Notes: a model not told the origin generated them from the sequence alone. Positions 37,524 through 49,290 are shown, counted from the first letter of the stretch. The stretch is 64,000 nt of DNA from Flavobacteriales bacterium (GCA_016713865.1 JADJOG010000011.1:1-64000), one strand, 5' to 3'. A program made the numbers and translations.

Positions 37524-37844
37524 TCACATGAACCCCAACTCCAGCTGCGCGGCCTCGCTCATCATGTTCCTATCCCACGGCGGCTCGAAGGGGATCTCCA
37601 CCTTAGCGCCGCTCACACCTTGCACGCTGGCCACCTTTTGTTCCACCTCGTTGGGGAGGCTTTCGGCTACCGGGCACGCCGGACTGGTCAAGGTCATCTT
37701 GATGTCCACGTGCGCTGAGTCGCTGATGTTCACTTCGTAGATCAGGCCAAGCTCGTAGATGTCCACCGGGATCTCCGGATCGTACACGCTTTTGAGCATG
37801 TCGATGACGCGGTCTTCCAGGTGTTTCTTCTCCTCAGGGGTCAT
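37524..37844 (-). CDS. sufT: SUF-associated DUF59/MIP18 family protein (SufT-like)
   Basis: A 106-residue MIP18/DUF59 protein: DMLKSVYDPEIPVDIYELGL, then YEVNI, MTLTSPACPVAESLP with the conserved reactive Cys, and a C-terminal FEPPWDRNMMSE. Family members assist Fe-S cluster maturation or transfer. Start taken at MTPEEKKHLE (37844); an ATG at 37862 would add six residues and reach into the repeat element. Embedded between sufE and the DUF2480 gene, its usual Bacteroidota position. Confidence 0.9.
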   Translation of the reverse strand: MTPEEKKHLEDRVIDMLKSVYDPEIPVDIYELGLIYEVNISDSAHVDIKMTLTSPACPVAESLPNEVEQKVASVQGVSGAKVEIPFEPPWDRNMMSEAAQLELGFM

Positions 37845-37868
37845 GAGATGGAGGGAAAGCAAGTTGGT

Positions 37869-37948
37869 GGTCTATGGTGCCCATGGTCTTTGGCCGCACC
37901 GCACGGTTCGCATGGCCAAAGACCATAGACCTGGACCTCGGACCTGGC
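37869..37948. repeat. Inverted pair of degenerate 7-nt repeats at the sufE 3' end
   Basis: The left arm (37869-37895) and right arm (37914-37948) share inverted CCAAAGACCATAGACC-type sequence. The right arm reads as 7-nt units GACCATA, GACCTGG, ACCTCGG, ACCTGGC. The centre is about 18 nt. The element lies between sufT and the conserved end of SufE, and the current sufE frame runs through it. Confidence 0.75.
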
Positions 37949-38441
37949 AAGAGTTTAGTAGAAATGCCGGACTCCAGGATCCATGCTTTGTGGAGTTGGA
38001 AGAGAACGCCAACGCATACCGCTTCATCTGGTCGACCATCGCGCTCAAGCCGTTCGCGCGGTTCGGGCTCAGGTGGGCGCGCAACCCGATCTTATCGATG
38101 AACTCCGTGGACGCACCGAGGATCTCCTGCGGAGTGCGGTCGTTGAACACGCGCACCAGCAGGGCCACGATGCCCTTGGTGATCATGGCGTCGCTGTCGG
38201 CGGTGAAGTGGATGACCTTTTGATCTGTCACGTCGAGCGGAGTCGAGACGTCGGCGTGCAACCACACCCGGCTCTGGCAGCCGCGCACCAGGTTGTCATC
38301 GGTCTTGTGCTCCGGTGCGATAAGCGGCAGGTCCTTGCCCAGCTCGATCAGGTGCTCGTAGCGGTCCTGCCAGTCGGAGAACAAGGCGAACTCGTCCACT
38401 ACTTCCTGTTGGGCTTGGGTAATAGTCATCGGCGAACTCAT
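37872..38441 (-). CDS. sufE: SufE-family sulfur acceptor, C-terminally extended through a repeat
   Basis: SufE accepts persulfide sulfur from SufS. Key features are FALFSDWQDRYEHLIELGKD, then the active Cys in VRGCQSRVW and the C-terminal helix IGLRAHLSPNRANGLSAM...KRYALAF. SufE normally ends close to that point (about 145 residues); here about 43 further residues (SSNSTKHGSWSP... to QRPWAP) are encoded largely by the 7-nt repeat palindrome. The native stop was probably lost by a frameshift or replaced by the repeat. Start overlaps the upstream small gene by 4 nt. Confidence 0.85.
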   Translation of the reverse strand: MSSPMTITQAQQEVVDEFALFSDWQDRYEHLIELGKDLPLIAPEHKTDDNLVRGCQSRVWLHADVSTPLDVTDQKVIHFTADSDAMITKGIVALLVRVFNDRTPQEILGASTEFIDKIGLRAHLSPNRANGLSAMVDQMKRYALAFSSNSTKHGSWSPAFLLNSCQVRGPGLWSLAMRTVRCGQRPWAP

Positions 38442-38686
38442 TTGACCGGAACAAACGCTTGCTTGGCAAGGTCGAATACGACGTCAGCGTCTTGGTCGTC
38501 GATCCGGCGATGAACTTTGACTTGGTGGTCATTCAACCACTCAGGATAGAATACACCGCCCTCATAGGAGCCTTTACCCTCTCCAAGTTCGCGGTCGATG
38601 AACCACGTGGTCTCGCCCTTTGAAAAACCGAGACACCAGCGCTCAGCTGCTAGGAGATTGGCGTTCTCGTCTCTCCAATAGTGCAT
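38438..38686 (-). CDS. Small hypothetical protein within the SUF operon
   Basis: About 82 residues from MHYWRDENANLLAAERW, rich in aromatic and acidic residues (GETTWFIDRELGEG, VFYPEWLNDHQVKVHRR). Start could also be ATG 38698. It overlaps the sufE start by 4 nt, so it is translationally coupled to sufE and read from the same transcript. I recognise no family. The 129 nt between it and sufS hold only a small inverted repeat (TCCCTC...GAGGGA near 38757-38776). Confidence 0.5.
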   Translation of the reverse strand: MHYWRDENANLLAAERWCLGFSKGETTWFIDRELGEGKGSYEGGVFYPEWLNDHQVKVHRRIDDQDADVVFDLAKQAFVPVK

Positions 38687-38827
38687 CCGAGCCTCCACCT
38701 TGGAATCCGGAGAAGTTGCGCTCGCCGAGATTGAATCCGGAAAATCGATCGGCGGGTTTCCCTCGCGTGATGAGGGATCACCGCACCCGCTTAGAGCAGC
38801 GCAGTGGTGCTATAGTCAGCAACGTCT

Positions 38828-40084
38828 TCATCGCAGCATCTTCACGCCTTTCTTCACTCCAGCCACCAGCGCATCCACCTCCGCGACCGTATTGAAGCAC
38901 GCGAAGCTCGCCCTCGTCGTTCCGCTCACGCCGAAGCGCTCCATCAGCGGCTGGGTGCAGTGGTGGCCCGTGCGCACAGCGATGCCTTGTTGGTCGAGCA
39001 GGGTGCCGAGGTCGTAGTGGTGAACGCCGCCGATCACGAAGCCGATCACGCCCACCTTCTCCTTCGCGGTACCGATGATGCGCAGGCCATCGATGGTGAG
39101 CAGCTCTTTGGTTGCGTGCTCCAGTAGCTTGTGTTCATGGGCGGCCATGGCGGCCTTGTCATAATCCTCCATCCAGCGGATGGCCTCACCCAACCCGATG
39201 ATGCCGGCGATGTGCGGCGTGCCGGCCTCGAACTTGAAGGGCAGCTTGGCGTAGGTCGTCTTCTCGAAGGTGACCACATCGATCATCTCGCCACCGCCCT
39301 GCCAGGGGGGCATGCGCTCCAGCAGTTCCTCGCGGCCGTAGAGCACACCCGTGCCCGTGGGACCATAGGCCTTGTGCCCGCTGAAGGCATAGAGGTCGCA
39401 GCCGAGGTCCTGCACATCCACGTTCAGATGCGCGATCGCTTGTGCGCCATCCACCACGGTGATGATGCCTTGCTTTCTTGCTTGCGCGATCAGCTCCTTG
39501 ATCGGGTTGATCGTGCCCAGCGTGTTGCTTACATGCGTAATGGCGAACACCTTCGTCCGCTCAGTGAAGTATTCCGTCGCGTCGTCGCGTCGTCGCGGTT
39601 CCAATTCTCCCTCGTCCGTCACCGGGATCACCTTCAGCTTCGCCCCGTATCGCTCGCAGACCATCTGCCAAGGGACGATGTTCGCGTGGTGCTCCATGCC
39701 GGATATCAGCACTTCATCGCCATTCTTCAACAGCAATTGGCCCAAGCTGTTCGCCGCAAGGTTGATGCTCGCCGTGGTACCACTGGTGAAGATCACCTCG
39801 TGGGCATGTCTGGCGTTGATGTGCCTGCGGATGGTATCGCGCGCTGCTTCCTGCGCCTCGGTGGCCTTGGTGCTCAACGTATGCACCCCGCGATGCACAT
39901 TGGCGTCAGATCGTGGCGTAGTAGGCGCTCTCGGCCTTGATCACGCGGCGCGGCTTCTGGCTGGTCGCGGCATTGTCGAAGTATACCAGCGGCTTACCAT
40001 GCACGAGTTCTTTCAGGATCGGGAACTGCGCGCGATCTCCTCCACATTGAACGTGTTGGTGACCGGTGCCGCTTGGGTGCTCAC
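38828..40084 (-). CDS. sufS: Cysteine desulfurase SufS, frameshifted near 39905 and 40030
   Basis: PLP-dependent cysteine desulfurase supplying sulfur to the SUF scaffold. Joined frames give: GTG start MSTQAAPVTNTFNVEEI, FPILKELVHGKPLVYFDNAA, YYATI(N)ANVHRGVHTLS, ISGMEHHANIVPW, PLP-lysine motif SGHKAYGPTG, and the active-site loop RTGHHCTQPLMERF. One extra base near 40030 and one near 39906 explain the two breaks. Inside the frame, residues RRRDDATE come from an 8-nt repeat tract (39574-39601) occupying a surface segment that is variable in the family. About 415 residues, normal length. Confidence 0.88.
39574..39601. repeat. 8-nt repeat tract inside the sufS coding sequence
   Basis: Three consecutive units CGTCGCGT, CGTCGCGT, CGTCGCGG, read in frame by sufS. 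The tract is nearly the same as the intergenic one at 37460-37487. Confidence 0.75.
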
Positions 40085-41345
40085 AGCTTCGCGAGTTTGT
40101 TGTCGCATCAACGCCGTCAATACCGCCTTCCACGCCTCGTTCTGCACGCGCTCCACCACTTCCGTGATGAAGGCATGCGCCATCAGCTTGCGTGCCTCGG
40201 CCTCACTCACCCCGCGGCTGCGCAGGTAGAACAGGCCCTTCTCATCCAGGCGACCGATGGTGCACCCGTGGCTGCACTTCACGTCGTCCGCGAGATCTCC
40301 AGCTCGGGCTTGGTGTACACCTTGGCATCGTCGCCCAGCAGGATGTTGGCGTTGCTTTGGTAGGCCCGCGTGCGCTGGGCGTCCTGTTTCACATACACCT
40401 TGCCGTTGAACACGCTGGTTCCCTTGCCCGCCACGAGGCCCTTGTACAGCTCGTCGCTGGTGCAGTCCGGCACGTCGTGACCGATGTAGGTATGGTTGTC
40501 GCAGTGCGTGGTGCCGTTCAGCAGGTACACGCCGTTCAGTTCGGCATGCGCTTCCGGACCGGCGAGCGAGACCTTCACCTCATTGCGGATCAATGCGCCA
40601 TCCAGTGTCGTGGTGCTGATGCTGAAATAACCTTTCGCGGCTACACGCACCCCTCGAAGCTGATGTTCGCTGGTCCGTTGACCTCGTGCCGCAGTTTGTG
40701 GATCATGAGGCGCGCGCCTTCGCCCACCACGCACTCGCGCACGCTGTTAACGAAAGCCTCGGGCGTATCGAGGGCGATATGTTCAATAATGACCTCTGCC
40801 TCTGAGCCTTCTTGCAGAATGAACAGATCACGCGGTTGGATCAGCTGGCGCTCCCTCGTGGTGATGTGCAGTACATGGATCGGCTTCTCCACCTTCACGC
40901 CCTTGGTCACCAGCAGGATCAGGCCGTCGGTGGGGGCGGCGGTGTTCATGGCAGTGAAGAGGCGCTCGCTGGTGGGTGCCAGCGTTCCGTAGTGCTCCTT
41001 CACCGGGCCATGCGAAAGGTGGTGCTTCAGGCTGTCGATGACGACACCCTTCTGGTCTTTCAGATCATCGCTCAGGTCAGCTCGGAAGTGGCCGTTCACG
41101 AAGACCACGCGCGTGGTATCGAAGGGAAGGCGGGCAGGCAGGGCCGGTGTCGCTTCGCCATTCGGTGCAGCATACGGCTGGTTGAACAGCTTGCCCACGC
41201 GGGTGTACTTCCACGCCTCGGTCTTGCTGGTAGGAACTGGCAGCGCGTGTACCTGGGCCATGGCCTCGGCGGCGCCGGGCCAGGTGCTGGCCTGCAACAA
41301 CGGCAACACCGTTGTCTTGGGGTCTGTCATAGTTGCGGTGTTCAT
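40082..41345 (-). CDS. sufD: SufD, frameshifted near 40650 and 40285
   Basis: SUF scaffold subunit that forms the SufBC2D complex. Frame 1 (start ATG 41345, MNTATMTDPKTTVLPLLQ) carries the N-terminal part with TSKTEAWKYTRVGKL and RFPFD-like LPFDTTRVVFVNGHF. Frame 2 carries the beta-helix core (LAGPEAHAELNGVYLLNG, NVRHD-like IGHDVPDCTSDELYKG). Frame 3 carries the conserved end (VKCSHGCTIGRLDEKGLFY). A one-base shift near 40650 and a one-base loss near 40290 explain the breaks. The last frame runs into sufS without a stop; a TGA overlapping the sufS GTG exists one frame away, so a third small error is likely. Confidence 0.82.
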
Positions 41346-41365
41346 CGCCAGGTATTCGTCATCCT

Positions 41366-41384
41366 GTCGACCCGGAGGGTCGAC
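41366..41384. repeat. 19-nt palindrome, copy 1
   Basis: GTCGACCCGGAGGGTCGAC, an 8-bp arm palindrome with a 3-nt centre. It lies just upstream of the sufD start, in the sufC-sufD junction. Two more copies occur at 44288-44308 and 44937-44955. Confidence 0.8.
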
Positions 41385-41404
41385 GTTGCCGGAGAATGGC
41401 ATTT

Positions 41405-41438
41405 CATCATCTGATCGTCTGATCTTCTCATCATCTGA

Positions 41439-41443
<5 letters not shown>
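41405..41443. repeat. 8-nt repeat tract between sufC and sufD
   Basis: Consecutive 8-nt units ATCATCTG, ATCGTCTG, ATCTTCTC, ATCATCTG, ATCACG. The tract lies against the 3' end of sufC; its last bases overlap the sufC stop region. A similar CTCTGATT word recurs in dnaE near 55610-55638. Confidence 0.75.
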
Positions 41444-42183
<740 letters not shown>

Positions 42184-42185
42184 GT

Positions 42186-42817
42186 TCAGTTTGCAGTGCT
42201 AGAGGTCCATTCGACCTTTTTGAGAAGGTCCTTTGCTTGCTTAAGTGCAGCCTTGTAGTGGAAGTCGGTGATGGTGAACACCAACAGCTTGTCGCCGATT
42301 TCTCGACAGTAGGAGATGCGGTTCATCTTTTCTTCAGGAGCCGTCCAAACGAAGGTGCCTTGCATGAGAAACTCTTTTCCACCTATGGTTGATGTGGGTC
42401 GGACCTCCGAGAACTCCCACCAAGGAAAGCGGGAGGAATCAGTAGAGACCATCTCTTCAGTGTGCTTGAAGTACTCAGTTGCATTGCCAACAACGGAAAG
42501 GTCCCTCCGTAATAATTCCAATGACTGAATGCAGTGAGTCTGTGCACCAGTAGTTTCAATGGCAAGAAGATGAGTAAACTTGTATGGTATTTCACTTCGC
42601 CCTTCGATCGAACTATCGAGGACAGCGTTCCATCCGGGGTCATTGTAGTAGCGCCCTCCCGATACAGTATCCCATTCCGGAGGAAGCTCTAAGCTGAATC
42701 CAAGCACGTCATTGGAGTAGTGCCTTCCAGTGAACACGCCACGCGGATCCACAGTTGGTTGTGCTCCTCCACAGGCGAGGAGAATCAGCGGGAAAGCCAC
42801 TATGACAAAGCCTTGGC

Positions 42818-42821
<4 letters not shown>
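42186..42821 (-). CDS. Lipoprotein embedded between sufB and sufC
   Basis: A 211-residue protein with a lipoprotein signal (MSQGFVIVAFPLILLACGG, lipobox LLAC). The mature part contains FSLELPPEWDTVSGGRYYND and later FHYKAALKQAKDLLKKVEW, recalling small proteins with a PsbP/MOG1-like beta domain; this is only a resemblance. Its ATG overlaps the sufB stop (ATGA) and its stop is 2 nt before sufC, so it is fully integrated in the operon. Base composition is visibly A+T-richer than its neighbours, suggesting later acquisition. No link to Fe-S assembly is evident. Confidence 0.7.
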
Positions 42822-44264
<1,443 letters not shown>

Positions 44265-44287
44265 GTTTCGGTTGGCTATACATGGTA

Positions 44288-44308
44288 GGTCGACCCGGAG
44301 GGTCGACC
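44288..44308. repeat. 19-nt palindrome, copy 2 (extended arms)
   Basis: The same GTCGACCC-GGA-GGGTCGAC core as at 41366, with one extra base pair on each side. It lies in the 79-nt gap between sufA and sufB. Confidence 0.8.
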
Positions 44309-44343
44309 GCTACGGGTGCGTATCGGGGATGTCGGCGCCATAC

Positions 44344-44670
44344 TCAGATGCTGAAGCTCTCCCCACACCCGCAGGTCCGGTTCGCGTTGGGGTTAATGAA
44401 TTGGAAACCCTTGCCGTTGAGGCCGCCGCTGAAATCGAGGGTGGTGCCCAGCAGGTACAGCAGGCTCTTCTTGTCCACGACGACTTTGACACCGTTGTCC
44501 TCGAAGACCTTGTCGCCGTCCTTCATCTGATCGTCGAAGACGAGGTCGTACATGAGGCCGGAGCAGCCGCCGCCCTTCACGCCCACGCGCACGAAGTGGT
44601 TGGGGCCGCGGCCCTCTTCGCCGAGGAGCTTGGTGACTTCGGCCTTGGCGGGTTCGGAGACTTTAATCAT
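44344..44670 (-). CDS. sufA: HesB/IscA-type Fe-S carrier (SufA)
   Basis: A 108-residue A-type carrier beginning MIKVSEPAKAEVTKLLGEEG. The three conserved cysteines are in GGCSGLMYDL and the C-terminal TCGCGESF. It receives clusters from SufBC2D and passes them to targets. It is the first gene of the minus-strand SUF operon, so the promoter should lie in 44671-44760. Length and frame are intact. Confidence 0.93.
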   Translation of the reverse strand: MIKVSEPAKAEVTKLLGEEGRGPNHFVRVGVKGGGCSGLMYDLVFDDQMKDGDKVFEDNGVKVVVDKKSLLYLLGTTLDFSGGLNGKGFQFINPNANRTCGCGESFSI

Positions 44671-45011
44671 GGGTTCCTGTTGTTTAGAAACGGTCTAAAC
44701 AGGCTTCGGAGGCAAATGTAGGCGCTGGGCTTGCGCTGGCACAGGGTGAACAACGAGGCGGATAGGAGGTTCGGGTACCGGAGCAGAATGCCGGACGCGC
44801 TACATTATTGGCCACAAGATCGACGGGATATGCGTCAGCCCGCCAGGGATAGCAGCCCCGGCTCGTAGGCCGGGGCAGGCTCAGCGGATAGCCCGGCCGG
44901 CGGCCAAACACTGATCCTGATTCAACACACCCGGACGTCGACCCTCTGGGTCGACACGACCTAACGCCAATAGAAGAATGAAAATGCAGAATGTAAAATG
45001 ATGAATGGCGA
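44671..45011. other. Intergenic region with a hairpin
   Basis: This 341-nt gap separates the divergent sufA and dinB genes and shows no gene. It holds a GC hairpin (CCCCGGC 44856-44862 with GCCGGGG 44869-44875), flanked by similar GGGATAGCAG and CGGATAGCCC words. It also holds a copy of the 19-nt palindrome and the start of a 7-nt repeat tract. A promoter for the SUF operon is expected at the left end, but I cannot point to one. Confidence 0.5.
44937..44955. repeat. 19-nt palindrome, copy 3
   Basis: GTCGACCC-TCT-GGGTCGAC. The same 8-nt arms as the other two copies but a changed centre, in the region upstream of dinB. Confidence 0.78.
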
Positions 45012-45018
45012 ATGAAGG
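44971..45018. repeat. 7-nt AATGNNN repeat tract upstream of dinB
   Basis: About six units of the form AATGNNN (AATGAAA, ATGCAGA, AATGTAA, AATGATG, AATGGCG, AATGAAG). The start codon of the DNA polymerase IV frame (45012) lies in the last unit, so the tract occupies the ribosome-binding region. No inverted partner arm is visible. Confidence 0.7.
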
Positions 45019-46221
45019 ACAGCCAGCGCACCATCCTCCACCTCGACCTCGACAGCTTCTTCGTGAGCGTTGAGCGATTGACGATCCCGAACTGAACGGC
45101 AAGCCGATCCTGATCGGCGCCGACAGCGATCGCGGCGTGGTGGCCAGTTGCAGTTACGAGGCGCGCAAGTATGGCGTGCGCAGCGCGATGCCCATGCGCA
45201 TGGCGAAGCAGCTGTGCCCGGAAGCGATCATCATGCGCGGCAACAGCGGCGCGTACATGAAGAAGAGCGACGAGGTGACGGAGATCATCCGCGAGCAGGT
45301 GCCGCTGTTCGAGAAGACGAGCGTCGATGAATTCTACGTGGACTTCAGCGGCACGGAGAAATTCTTCGGCGCGATGAAACTGGCCACGGAGCTGAAGAAG
45401 TACATCGAGAAGGAGACGGGCCTGCCGAACAGCTTCGGTCTCTCAATCAACAAGACGGTGAGCAAGGTGGCCACCGACGATGCGAAGCCCAACGGGCAGA
45501 AGCAAGTGGAGCGCGGCACGGAGAAGCCCTACCTGGCGCCGAAGCCCAGCGGAGGCCATACCCGGCGTGGGCGAGAAGACGGCGCACCTGCTGCGCAGCA
45601 TGGGCGTGATGAAGACGCCACGATGCAGGAGCTGCCGATCGATCTGATGCAGCGCTTGCTGGGCGAGCATGGCCCCACGTTATGGCGCAAGGCGAACGGC
45701 ATCGATGACAGCCCCGTGATCGGCGTGGCACGAGCGCAGAGCATCGGCACGGAACGCACCTTCAGGCGCGACACCATCGATGTGGTGAAACTGCGCGGCA
45801 TGCTCACCGCCATGGCCGAGAGCCTCGCCTTCCAATTGCGCAAAGGGCAGAAGCTCACGAGCTGCGTGGCCGTTAAGGTGCGCTACGCCGATTTCGAGAC
45901 GCACACGCAGCAGCTGCGCATCGGCTACACGGCGTGCGATCACATCATCCTGCCGGTGATCCACGAACTCTTCCGCAAGCTGTACGATCGCAGGCAGCGC
46001 ATCCGCTTGATCGGCGTGCGCTTCAGTCATCTTGTAGGCGGCGGCCACCAGATGGATGCCTTCACCGACACCGAGGAAGCGATGAACCTCTACCAAGCGA
46101 TGGACAGCGCAAGCGCTTCGGCGACCGCACGGTGATGCGCGCGGCAGGCATGGATGCGCGCAGCATCAGAAGGATGGATAACCCCTTCGATGGGCAGGGC
46201 GCCGGTGCTGTTGGCGAATAG
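45012..46221 (+). CDS. dinB: DNA polymerase IV (Y-family), multiple frameshifts
   Basis: Translesion polymerase. The first frame reads MKDSQRTILHLDLDSFFVSV (catalytic Asp); after a shift near 45085 it continues LNGKPILIGAD and SCSYEARKYGVRSAMPM, then TSVDEFYVDFSG with the second catalytic acids. Two compensating shifts near 45557 and 45617 hide the conserved AIPGVGEKTAHLLRSMGV in another frame. The little-finger domain follows, and a last shift near 46106 restores the ending RRMDNPFDGQ. The joined protein is about 400 residues. A functional gene with assembly errors is likelier than decay, because every segment retains family residues. Confidence 0.82.
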
Positions 46222-46239
46222 GAGGAGCTGAGGCTCGCC

Positions 46240-48262
46240 TCACTCCACCACCACCCGCACCGCTTCTCCTCCTTCAATCCGCAAGAGGTAAAGCCCCGGC
46301 GCAAGCCCTTCCACATCCACCGCATTCCGGCCCCGCTCGCAGAACGAAGCCGATCACCTGCTGCCCTGAGGCGTTCAGCAGCATTGCTTGTGTTGCAGCG
46401 CCCGCATGATTGATGAAGAGGACTGATGAGGCCGGGATCGGGAAGGCTCGCAACGAAGACGCAGTTGCTTCCTCCACGCTGGTATTGAGCACCACCAGCA
46501 CCGTGTCCGTGCTCCATGTGCAGCCGAAGGCATCGGTCACGATCGCGTGGTAGTCTCCTGTTTGCGTGGCGATGGTGGAAGCGCTATCGCCCACCCATGT
46601 GCTCCCGTTGAAGTGCCACTGCCACGCCGTGCCGCCGGTGGTCCAGAGTGAATCGTTCAGCAGTTGCACCGTGTAGCCTGGGTGAACGCGCTCTTCGATG
46701 TACACGGTGTCGATGATGACCTGTCCGTTCGCGTCGGTCACTTCAACGATGTACAGGCCAGGGCAAAGGCCAACGAGTTCCGGCTCCGTTGAGCCCGTGT
46801 TCCACAGGTAGGTGAAGGGCGAGGTGCCGTTCATGAAGGGCGTGATCGCGCCATTGCACGTGCCGGGGCACACATCCGCGGCGATCGCGCTCACATCGAA
46901 GGTGGTGTCCGTTGCGGAGACCATCATCGCATCGCCGTTCGACACATCGTCGATGGTGGTGCTGCCGTAGGTGACCAGGCCCCAGTAGTACCCGCCGAAG
47001 TACAATTGGTGCGGTGGAGCGGCTTGCCGATGAATGCAGAGCGGAACGTCGCGCTGAAAGCCACCGGCCCTTTGCGCCCAGACCACATCGCCCTCGCCAT
47101 CCATCTTCATGATCGCGATGTCCTCGCCGCCGATGCTGGTGAGCGAGGTGCCGAAGTAGTCCACCGTGTTCGAGAACTGAACGGCCACGTACACGTTGCC
47201 TAATCCATCCGCAGCAGCCCTCCAGCCCAGGTCGCGTTGCGCAGAACCGGTGCTCTTGCCCCATTGGTAGTTGCCATCCGCATCGAACTTCATGATCATG
47301 AGATCATCGTTGCTGCTCGCAGAAATGAGGGTGTCATCGGGCAGGAACATGCTGCCCCACAACCTGCCGACCATGAACACATTGCCCAGAGTGTCGGCCG
47401 TGATGCCCATGCCCTCGTGGTCGCCGGAGGCGTAGCTGTTCGCCCATAGCGCATTGCCATCGAGGTCGCAGGCCAGCACGAAGGCCTTGCCCGTGTTCGA
47501 TGTTGTCGAGATCGGCAGACCATCGAACTCACCGATGGCGAAACCGAATTGCCCGGTGATGAACAACCGATCACCTGCCACCGAGATGCCTCGGCTCGAC
47601 TTTGTTTGCCCGATGCCCGTGCTGAGCTTGGCCCAATTCAACGTGCCGGTGCTGTCGTAGCTCGCCACGAAGATTTGACGTTGGCCGTTGCTCGCGAGCT
47701 GGAGCGGATCGAAACGCACCGTGAAGCCTCCGACGAATCCTGTGATGAACACATCGCCTTCAGCAGAGACGGCGATGCCTCGTGCTTCATCATTGGAACT
47801 GCTGCCTGCGCGGCGTGCCCACAGGCAGGTGCCATCCACATCGTATCGTGCAACGAAGATGTCATCGCCGACATAGGAGCCCAAGGTGATGCCGTCGCCG
47901 AAATTCGCGGTGCCATTGTAGCTGCCTGTGATGTAGATGCGATCCACCGCGTCGATCGCGATGTCGTAGGCCAAGGCATCATCGAAGGTGACCAGCACAC
48001 TGCGGACCCATAGGCAATTGCCGGAGGCATCGTACTTCGCCAATACGCCGGCTGTGTTGCTGCCCGTAGTGATGGTGCCGCACCCGAATTGGGATGTTCC
48101 CCGCACGCTGCCCGCCCAATAGACATTGCCCTGGCTGTCGGTGGCGATACCGTAACACTGATCCACGTTGCTGCCGTCGCCGGCACTTACGGCCCAGTTC
48201 CATTGCTGGGCTCCGACGCGAGTGAATGTGGCAATCGTGAGAACAAGGAGAAGTTGACGCAT
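46240..48262 (-). CDS. T9SS surface protein with SBBP-like propeller, frameshifted at the end
   Basis: About 673 residues. Signal peptide MRQLLLVLTIATFTRVGAQ is followed by at least seven SBBP-type blades of the form ...GNVYWAGSV..., ...DRIYITGSYNG..., ...VFITGFVGG..., ...GNVYVAVQF.... An SprB-like unit (AITPFMNGTSPFTYLWNTGS) and a type A sorting domain (RAFPIPASSVLFINHAG) follow. After QQVIGFVLRAG the frame shifts near 46335; the alternative frame reads RNAVDVEGLAPGLYLLR and ends VRVVVE at 46240, the expected T9SS ending. Tail-to-tail with dinB. Confidence 0.85.
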
Positions 48263-48402
48263 GGTGGCGAAAGTAGAGTTCCGATGATGCGACCCTCACG
48301 ACTGGCCGTCCGGACAAGTCTCGCATTCAACCGCTCATGTGATCGGGGCGTTCTCTTTTGGGTCATTCGGCATTTTCGCAGGGAATCAACACCGAACTCC
48401 GC

Positions 48403-49290
48403 ATGGAACTCGTCATCTCCGGCCTGAGCAAGACCTACGCGAACGGCGTGAAGGCTTTGGATAACGTGAGCCTCACCATCCCCACGGGCATGTTCGGGCT
48501 GTTGGGGCCCAACGGAGCAGGCAAGAGCACACTCATGCGCATACTCGCCACGTTGCAGGAAGCGGACAGCGGCAGAGCGATGCTCGGCGATATCGATGTG
48601 CTGAAGCAGCAGCAGGAGGTGCGCAAGGTGCTGGGCTACCTGCCGCAGGAGTTCGGGGTGTATCCGCGTGTGAGCGCCTACGAAATGCTCGATCATATCG
48701 CCCTGCTGAAAGGCGTGGTGAATAGTCGGGAACGAAAGGAACTGGTTGAAGCATTGCTGAACAGGGTGAACCTATGGGAGCACCGCAACCGGCGTATCGC
48801 AGGCTTCAGCGGCGGCATGAAGCAACGATTCGGTATCGCGCAATCGCTGATCGGCGAGCCCAAGCTCATCATTGTGGATGAACCAACGGCGGGCCTTGAT
48901 CCCGGCGAGCGCAACCGTTTCTACAACCTGCTCACGGAGATCGGCGAGAACGTCGTGGTGATCCTCAGCACGCACATCGTGCAGGATGTGCTGGAGCTGT
49001 GCGGGAACATGGCGATCATCAACAAGGGCGTCTTGCTCTTCGCCGGAGCGCCGAACGATGCGTTGGCATCCATGCGCGGCAAGGTGTGGGAAAAGGCGAT
49101 CAGCAAGCATGAGTTGGAGCAATACGCCAACAGCCATGCCCTGATCAGCAACAAACTCGTTGCTGGCCGACCGATCATTCACGTGTTGAGCGCCGGCGAT
49201 CCAGGCAATGGATTCGTGAGCACGGAGCCGAGCTTGGAGGACGTGTTCTTCGGCGCAATTCACGCGAACCAAGCTCACGTCGCGGGATGA
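48403..49290 (+). CDS. ABC transporter ATP-binding protein
   Basis: A 295-residue ATPase with Walker A GPNGAGKST, Q-loop YLPQEFGVYPRVSAYEMLDH, signature FSGGMKQRFG and Walker B LIIVDEPTAGLDP, with a C-terminal domain typical of NatA-like exporters. ATG 48403 is preferred to the upstream ATG at 48358. It overlaps the permease/peptidase gene by 4 nt (ATGA), so the two are translationally coupled and probably form one transporter. Substrate unknown. Confidence 0.92.
   Translation: MELVISGLSKTYANGVKALDNVSLTIPTGMFGLLGPNGAGKSTLMRILATLQEADSGRAMLGDIDVLKQQQEVRKVLGYLPQEFGVYPRVSAYEMLDHIALLKGVVNSRERKELVEALLNRVNLWEHRNRRIAGFSGGMKQRFGIAQSLIGEPKLIIVDEPTAGLDPGERNRFYNLLTEIGENVVVILSTHIVQDVLELCGNMAIINKGVLLFAGAPNDALASMRGKVWEKAISKHELEQYANSHALISNKLVAGRPIIHVLSAGDPGNGFVSTEPSLEDVFFGAIHANQAHVAG

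Noticed and set aside
37869..37948. Intrinsic terminator between sufE and sufT
   Set aside because: The arms are inverted but long, without a T-tract, and show a 7-nt period; the operon continues into sufT and DUF2480.
44856..44875. Terminator for sufA or dinB
   Set aside because: The hairpin lies upstream of both divergent genes and has no T-tract, so it cannot terminate either; kept only as an intergenic hairpin.
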